Assembly (NCBI GenBank): GCA_903915485.1
Contig: CAIWTC010000056.1
Location: 1-9,492 of the forward strand
Reading direction: 5' to 3'
DNA length: 9,492 nucleotides
From: an uncultured Ignavibacteriales bacterium
GTDB taxonomy: Bacteria; Bacteroidota; Ignavibacteria; Ignavibacteriales; Ignavibacteriaceae
The position numbers and the translations under genes are program-made. Under the pieces are notes generated by a model that had not been told where the DNA came from, searched no databases, and saw only the letters and a list, made by a program, of their open reading frames with translations. Positions within the stretch are counted from its first letter, which is position 1, and each line of letters starts with the position of its first letter. This document shows positions 6,799 to 9,492 of this stretch, one piece after another.

Positions 6799-6875
6799 TC
6801 ACTTTAATATTTCCGGATTCACTATCACCATAGACTGATTTGCTAATTTTTGCGGTGATTTGTGATTTAAAGTGA
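6799..6875 (-). repeat. Nested inverted repeats directly after the lyase stop codon
   Basis: On the transcribed strand the outer arms TCACTTTAA/TTAAAGTGA (6867-6875 and 6799-6807) are a perfect 9-base match. Inside are TCAC/GTGA (6862-6865 and 6819-6822) and ATCACC/GGTGAT (6854-6859 and 6824-6829), in nested order around a 24-base loop. The stem begins at the base after the TAG stop of the lyase. No U-run follows on either strand, so this is not a typical intrinsic terminator. Possible roles are mRNA 3'-end protection, processing between lyase and sulfatase, or a degraded mobile-element relic. Confidence 0.4.
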
Positions 6876-8648
6876 CTACTTCAAATACACCATTTTCTTA
6901 GTTATGCTGTCAATTCCTTCAGTCAACCTGTAGAAATAAACACCACTCGATAAATTATATGTCTGAGGATTGAATTGCAAGTTATAAATTCCGGGTGATT
7001 TCTCTTCGTTAATCAAAACCGCAACTTGTTCGCCTAAAATGTTCTCAACCATCAATGAAATATGTGCCCTGTAATTTACCTTGAATCCTATCCTTGTGGA
7101 CGGATTAAATGGATTTGGAAAATTCTGCTCAAGTTCAAAATTGCCGGGGATATTATTATTGGTTTTAGATTCTATACCTAAAAATACCTGTAAATCTTTT
7201 GGACCCACAAGCGGCGGAGCTGCAAGCTTAATTGTTTTATTGGTGGAGGAAACTTCATCAGCACCAATATCAGAAATTCCTTGACGCAATTGCCCATCCA
7301 TATCGGTTGTAATTGCAGGATAATTTCCGGTTGCTGCATCAATCAAAGGACTATTTACTGCAGGTCTAAAGAATCCATCAGACTGCAAACTTAGCAGTGG
7401 GTCAAGATTGCTGAAACCCGCCGGAACAGGAGAAATTCCCAAAACTGAACCGCTATAAATATTTGATAGATAAGTTGTATTTGTAGCCGTATCAACTAAG
7501 GTAAATAAGTTTGTTTGCGTACTTCCTGCAATACCTTTAATAACATTGTTAGCAAAAGTTACGCTATCCGGACTTACTATGCTTATTCCATCCCCATTAA
7601 TCCCTATATTAATATTACAGGCATTATTTACAAAAGTATTAAAAGCAACTAGCAGGCGTCTAACCGGGAAATATGCAGCGGCTATTGTTGTATCAGTTAC
7701 TGCATCACCATTTTCAATTGACAATGCTGATCTGGAGTCATTACCCCTTAGACCCGAAAAGTAGTTGTTAAATATTTTATGGTCATCTCCATGAACACGG
7801 ATACCTCCGGTATTAATGCTGCCATTGCCTATAAAAAAGTTACCATAAACCTGGCATCTTCTTCCCTGCCGTAGAGTTATTGTGCCTTCGTTGTTTAAGA
7901 ATGTATTATAACGAATAATATTCTCGCACGATTTATTCGACACAGTTTCAATTTCACCATTACATTTTTCAAACAAGTTATATTCAACAACTGTATTTGA
8001 ATTATATAAAGAATATGTACCGGAGCCTATCTTTACTGTCTCTTGTCCGTTAAGCCCTAGATTAGGTCTGTTTGCAAAATAATTTGAATCAATCTGTGCA
8101 TAATTAGCATCAGGCAAATCCCTGGTAACCTGAAAATATGGACCATCGTGATTTTTCCCGCTTAAATAACAATGGTCCATTCGATTATGAGTTCCATACA
8201 TACAAACCCAAATATAACTTGTTGTAGTAACCACAGGATTGCAGTCTAAAAGTGCAGTTTGTGTCAAACGCGAATAACTTGCATAAGTACCACTACTGCT
8301 CCGGAATTCAATCAGATTGTTTTTAGAACTGATTGCATTTCGAAAAACTAGTCCATCCACAATAAGATAATTCCCACCTATTCTAAGATTTGAATTTCCA
8401 GCAATTATGACCCTTCCAAATGTTTCCGCCTTTAGTACAATCGGCAATGCCGCCGTTCCGTTCTTACCGCTGAATTCAAGAACCACATTCGTCCAGGTCT
8501 GATTTGCTAGCGTTATGGTATCTCCGGGAACAGCAGTTGAAAGTGCTGTATTAAATGATGCAACAGAAGCAACTTTAGTATTTGCCGGTCGGCAATATGA
8601 TGATAAAATTACAAGCAGTACTAACTGCAGGAATAATTTTTCTTTCAA
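6876..8648 (-). CDS. PL6-family polysaccharide lyase with T9SS C-terminal sorting domain
   Basis: Complete, 590 residues. A Sec-type signal peptide (1 to about 24, core LVLLVILSS) is followed by a PL6 beta-helix domain (about 25-465). Landmarks are PGDTITLANQTW (41-52), LPIVLKAETFG (68-78), QETVKIG (202-208) and EIETVSNKSCEN (232-243). By comparison with chondroitinase B, K239 and R260 are the catalytic pair (spacing 21, as in the family) and E232/E234 are calcium ligands. The catalytic part ends with SDIGADEV, common in these beta-helix enzymes. Residues about 505-590 are a type IX secretion sorting domain: NFPNPFNPSTRI (509-520), GIYNLQFN, SSGVYFYRL and final KKMVYLK. Expected location is the cell surface or outside. 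The start is TTG at 8648 with AGG six bases upstream; an in-frame TAG seven codons earlier and no ATG/GTG between leave no better start. Reaction: beta-elimination on a uronate-containing glycan; alginate and dermatan-type substrates are both possible. Confidence 0.9.
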   Translation of the reverse strand: MKEKLFLQLVLLVILSSYCRPANTKVASVASFNTALSTAVPGDTITLANQTWTNVVLEFSGKNGTAALPIVLKAETFGRVIIAGNSNLRIGGNYLIVDGLVFRNAISSKNNLIEFRSSSGTYASYSRLTQTALLDCNPVVTTTSYIWVCMYGTHNRMDHCYLSGKNHDGPYFQVTRDLPDANYAQIDSNYFANRPNLGLNGQETVKIGSGTYSLYNSNTVVEYNLFEKCNGEIETVSNKSCENIIRYNTFLNNEGTITLRQGRRCQVYGNFFIGNGSINTGGIRVHGDDHKIFNNYFSGLRGNDSRSALSIENGDAVTDTTIAAAYFPVRRLLVAFNTFVNNACNINIGINGDGISIVSPDSVTFANNVIKGIAGSTQTNLFTLVDTATNTTYLSNIYSGSVLGISPVPAGFSNLDPLLSLQSDGFFRPAVNSPLIDAATGNYPAITTDMDGQLRQGISDIGADEVSSTNKTIKLAAPPLVGPKDLQVFLGIESKTNNNIPGNFELEQNFPNPFNPSTRIGFKVNYRAHISLMVENILGEQVAVLINEEKSPGIYNLQFNPQTYNLSSGVYFYRLTEGIDSITKKMVYLK

Positions 8649-8763
8649 TATTTGCCTGGCGATTTCCTAATATTTAACGGTTCCATATTCAGTGTATCAA
8701 ACAAACTATATCTCATGTATATGAATTCATTATCCCAACATAATTTGCTTAATACTTAATTAG
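8649..8763. other. Intergenic gap between arylsulfatase and lyase
   Basis: 115 AT-rich bases. It holds a 10-base palindrome ATGAATTCAT (8721-8730) and the AGG ribosome-binding sequence of the lyase near 8655. I see no convincing terminator or promoter, which favours read-through from the sulfatase into the lyase. Confidence 0.4.
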
Positions 8764-9492
8764 TTATTCGTCTTTTTCTTCTACTTCTACTTTTTTATTT
8801 TTCTTTTCTTTTCCGGGTTTAACTTTTTTATCCTTCACCTTCCCTTTTTCACCTTTCTTAGCATGTCTGCCCGTACCATCACCACCATCTATAATGCCGC
8901 CGGTAGGATTCAATTGGTCAAGCGCAGCCTTAAGACTCTTTCTCGCAGCAATTGCTTCAGGATTTTTCGTATCTGCCGGAACAGGTATTTCTTCGAAAGG
9001 TGCATTCTTCATATCGAACAATTCACCTGACTCTGTCAACTTAAATGATTTGCTTCTGACATAATATTTCTCTCCAAGTTGGATAAAAACCCAATCGCGG
9101 AGTTTTGCGTTTTCGCCTTTAATTCTAGAGTTGAAACTGTGTCCATCAATCGGCCTGTCCTGTGGTACTTTTACGCCTGCTATTTCTGCAAACGTTGGAA
9201 GGAAATCAGTTGAGTCAATTAATTCATCGCAAACTTTTCCTGCAGGAGTAACTCCCGGCCAGTTTATTATCAATGGCTCAACACTACCGCCTTCAAGCAT
9301 AGTTCCTTTACATCCGGAAAGTTCTTTTCCGCCAATTGTGGCTGAAGCAGCATGACCTTTGGCAGCTCCATTATCACTGAAGAATATAATCACAGTGTTT
9401 TCGCGTAACTTCAAACGGTCAACTTCGGACACTAGTTCACCAACTAATTTATCCATATAAGTTATATTATCAGTATAATAGTTTTTTGGTCC
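8764..9492 (-). CDS. S1-family arylsulfatase-like protein, C-terminal part only, with lysine-rich tail
   Basis: The frame is open to the window edge, so the N-terminus, export signal and formylglycine cysteine lie outside; 242 residues are visible (the first in-frame ATG, at 9456, is internal). The part seen begins in the helix before the second metal motif: YMDKLVGELVSEVDRLKLRE, then FFSDNGAAKG with Asp-Asn metal ligands, CKGTMLEGG with the conserved sulfate-binding lysine, NWPGVTPAGK, DSTDFLPTFAEIAGV, and ESGELFDM near the C-terminus. This is the arylsulfatase A-like pattern (DNG) and differs from the DHG pattern of the other three sulfatases, so it belongs to another S1 subfamily. The last 32 residues (8764-8862) are lysine-rich, with 14 Lys, and end in an acidic cluster (EEKDE), much like the tail of the sulfatase at 2357-3907. 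It is 115 bases upstream of the PL6 lyase and probably belongs to the same transcription unit. Confidence 0.9.
   Translation of the reverse strand, partial: GPKNYYTDNITYMDKLVGELVSEVDRLKLRENTVIIFFSDNGAAKGHAASATIGGKELSGCKGTMLEGGSVEPLIINWPGVTPAGKVCDELIDSTDFLPTFAEIAGVKVPQDRPIDGHSFNSRIKGENAKLRDWVFIQLGEKYYVRSKSFKLTESGELFDMKNAPFEEIPVPADTKNPEAIAARKSLKAALDQLNPTGGIIDGGDGTGRHAKKGEKGKVKDKKVKPGKEKKNKKVEVEEKDE

Noticed and set aside
6764..6880. Stop-free frame of 38 codons on the minus strand after the lyase, with protein-like composition
   Set aside because: It has no usable start, follows a TGA directly and overlaps the inverted repeats. An open stretch of this length is not surprising by chance. A decayed gene end is possible but not supported.
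8580..8648. Lipoprotein signal on the complete lyase (SSYC near residue 19)
   Set aside because: Tyr directly before the Cys does not fit a lipobox, and the T9SS domain already gives a route to the surface.

Overview
The window is AT-rich and carries seven genes, all read from the minus strand, with no gap over 200 bases. It looks like part of a polysaccharide-degradation locus from the Ignavibacteriota/Bacteroidota side of the tree. The main evidence is a type IX secretion C-terminal sorting domain with the motif NFPNPFNPSTRI on one lyase, a form common in Ignavibacteria. Weak or absent Shine-Dalgarno sequences and an oxygen-independent sulfatase maturase fit an anaerobe or facultative anaerobe of that group. 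This placement is an inference.

In transcription order (right to left) the genes are: the C-terminal part of an S1 arylsulfatase-like protein (8764-9492, cut by the window edge); a complete PL6-family lyase with a T9SS sorting domain (6876-8648); an iduronate-2-sulfatase-like S1 sulfatase (5147-6691); a radical SAM anaerobic sulfatase-maturating enzyme, anSME (3910-5040); two related S1 sulfatases (2357-3907 and 837-2258); and the N-terminal 263 residues of a second PL6-family lyase (1-790, cut by the window edge).

The genes make a coherent set. The lyases would cleave a uronic-acid-containing glycan by beta-elimination. Four sulfatases would remove sulfate esters. The anSME would convert the active-site cysteine of each sulfatase to formylglycine in the cytoplasm. 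The three sulfatases with visible N-termini have twin-arginine motifs, which suits export of folded, already matured enzyme to the periplasm. The lyases have Sec-type signals, and one has a T9SS domain for the cell surface or medium. PL6 enzymes act on alginate or on dermatan/chondroitin sulfate. Four sulfatases, one of them iduronate-2-sulfatase-like, favour a sulfated, possibly iduronate-containing glycan, but the substrate cannot be fixed from sequence alone.

Points worth a second look are an anSME whose only start in the expected place is an ATT codon, lysine-rich C-terminal tails on two of the sulfatases, a CxPCR active-site motif in one sulfatase, and nested inverted repeats in three intergenic gaps. 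I see no tRNA, rRNA, CRISPR array, insertion sequence or phage gene. The locus is an informative accessory region built from known families; I do not see clear evidence of an entirely new system.
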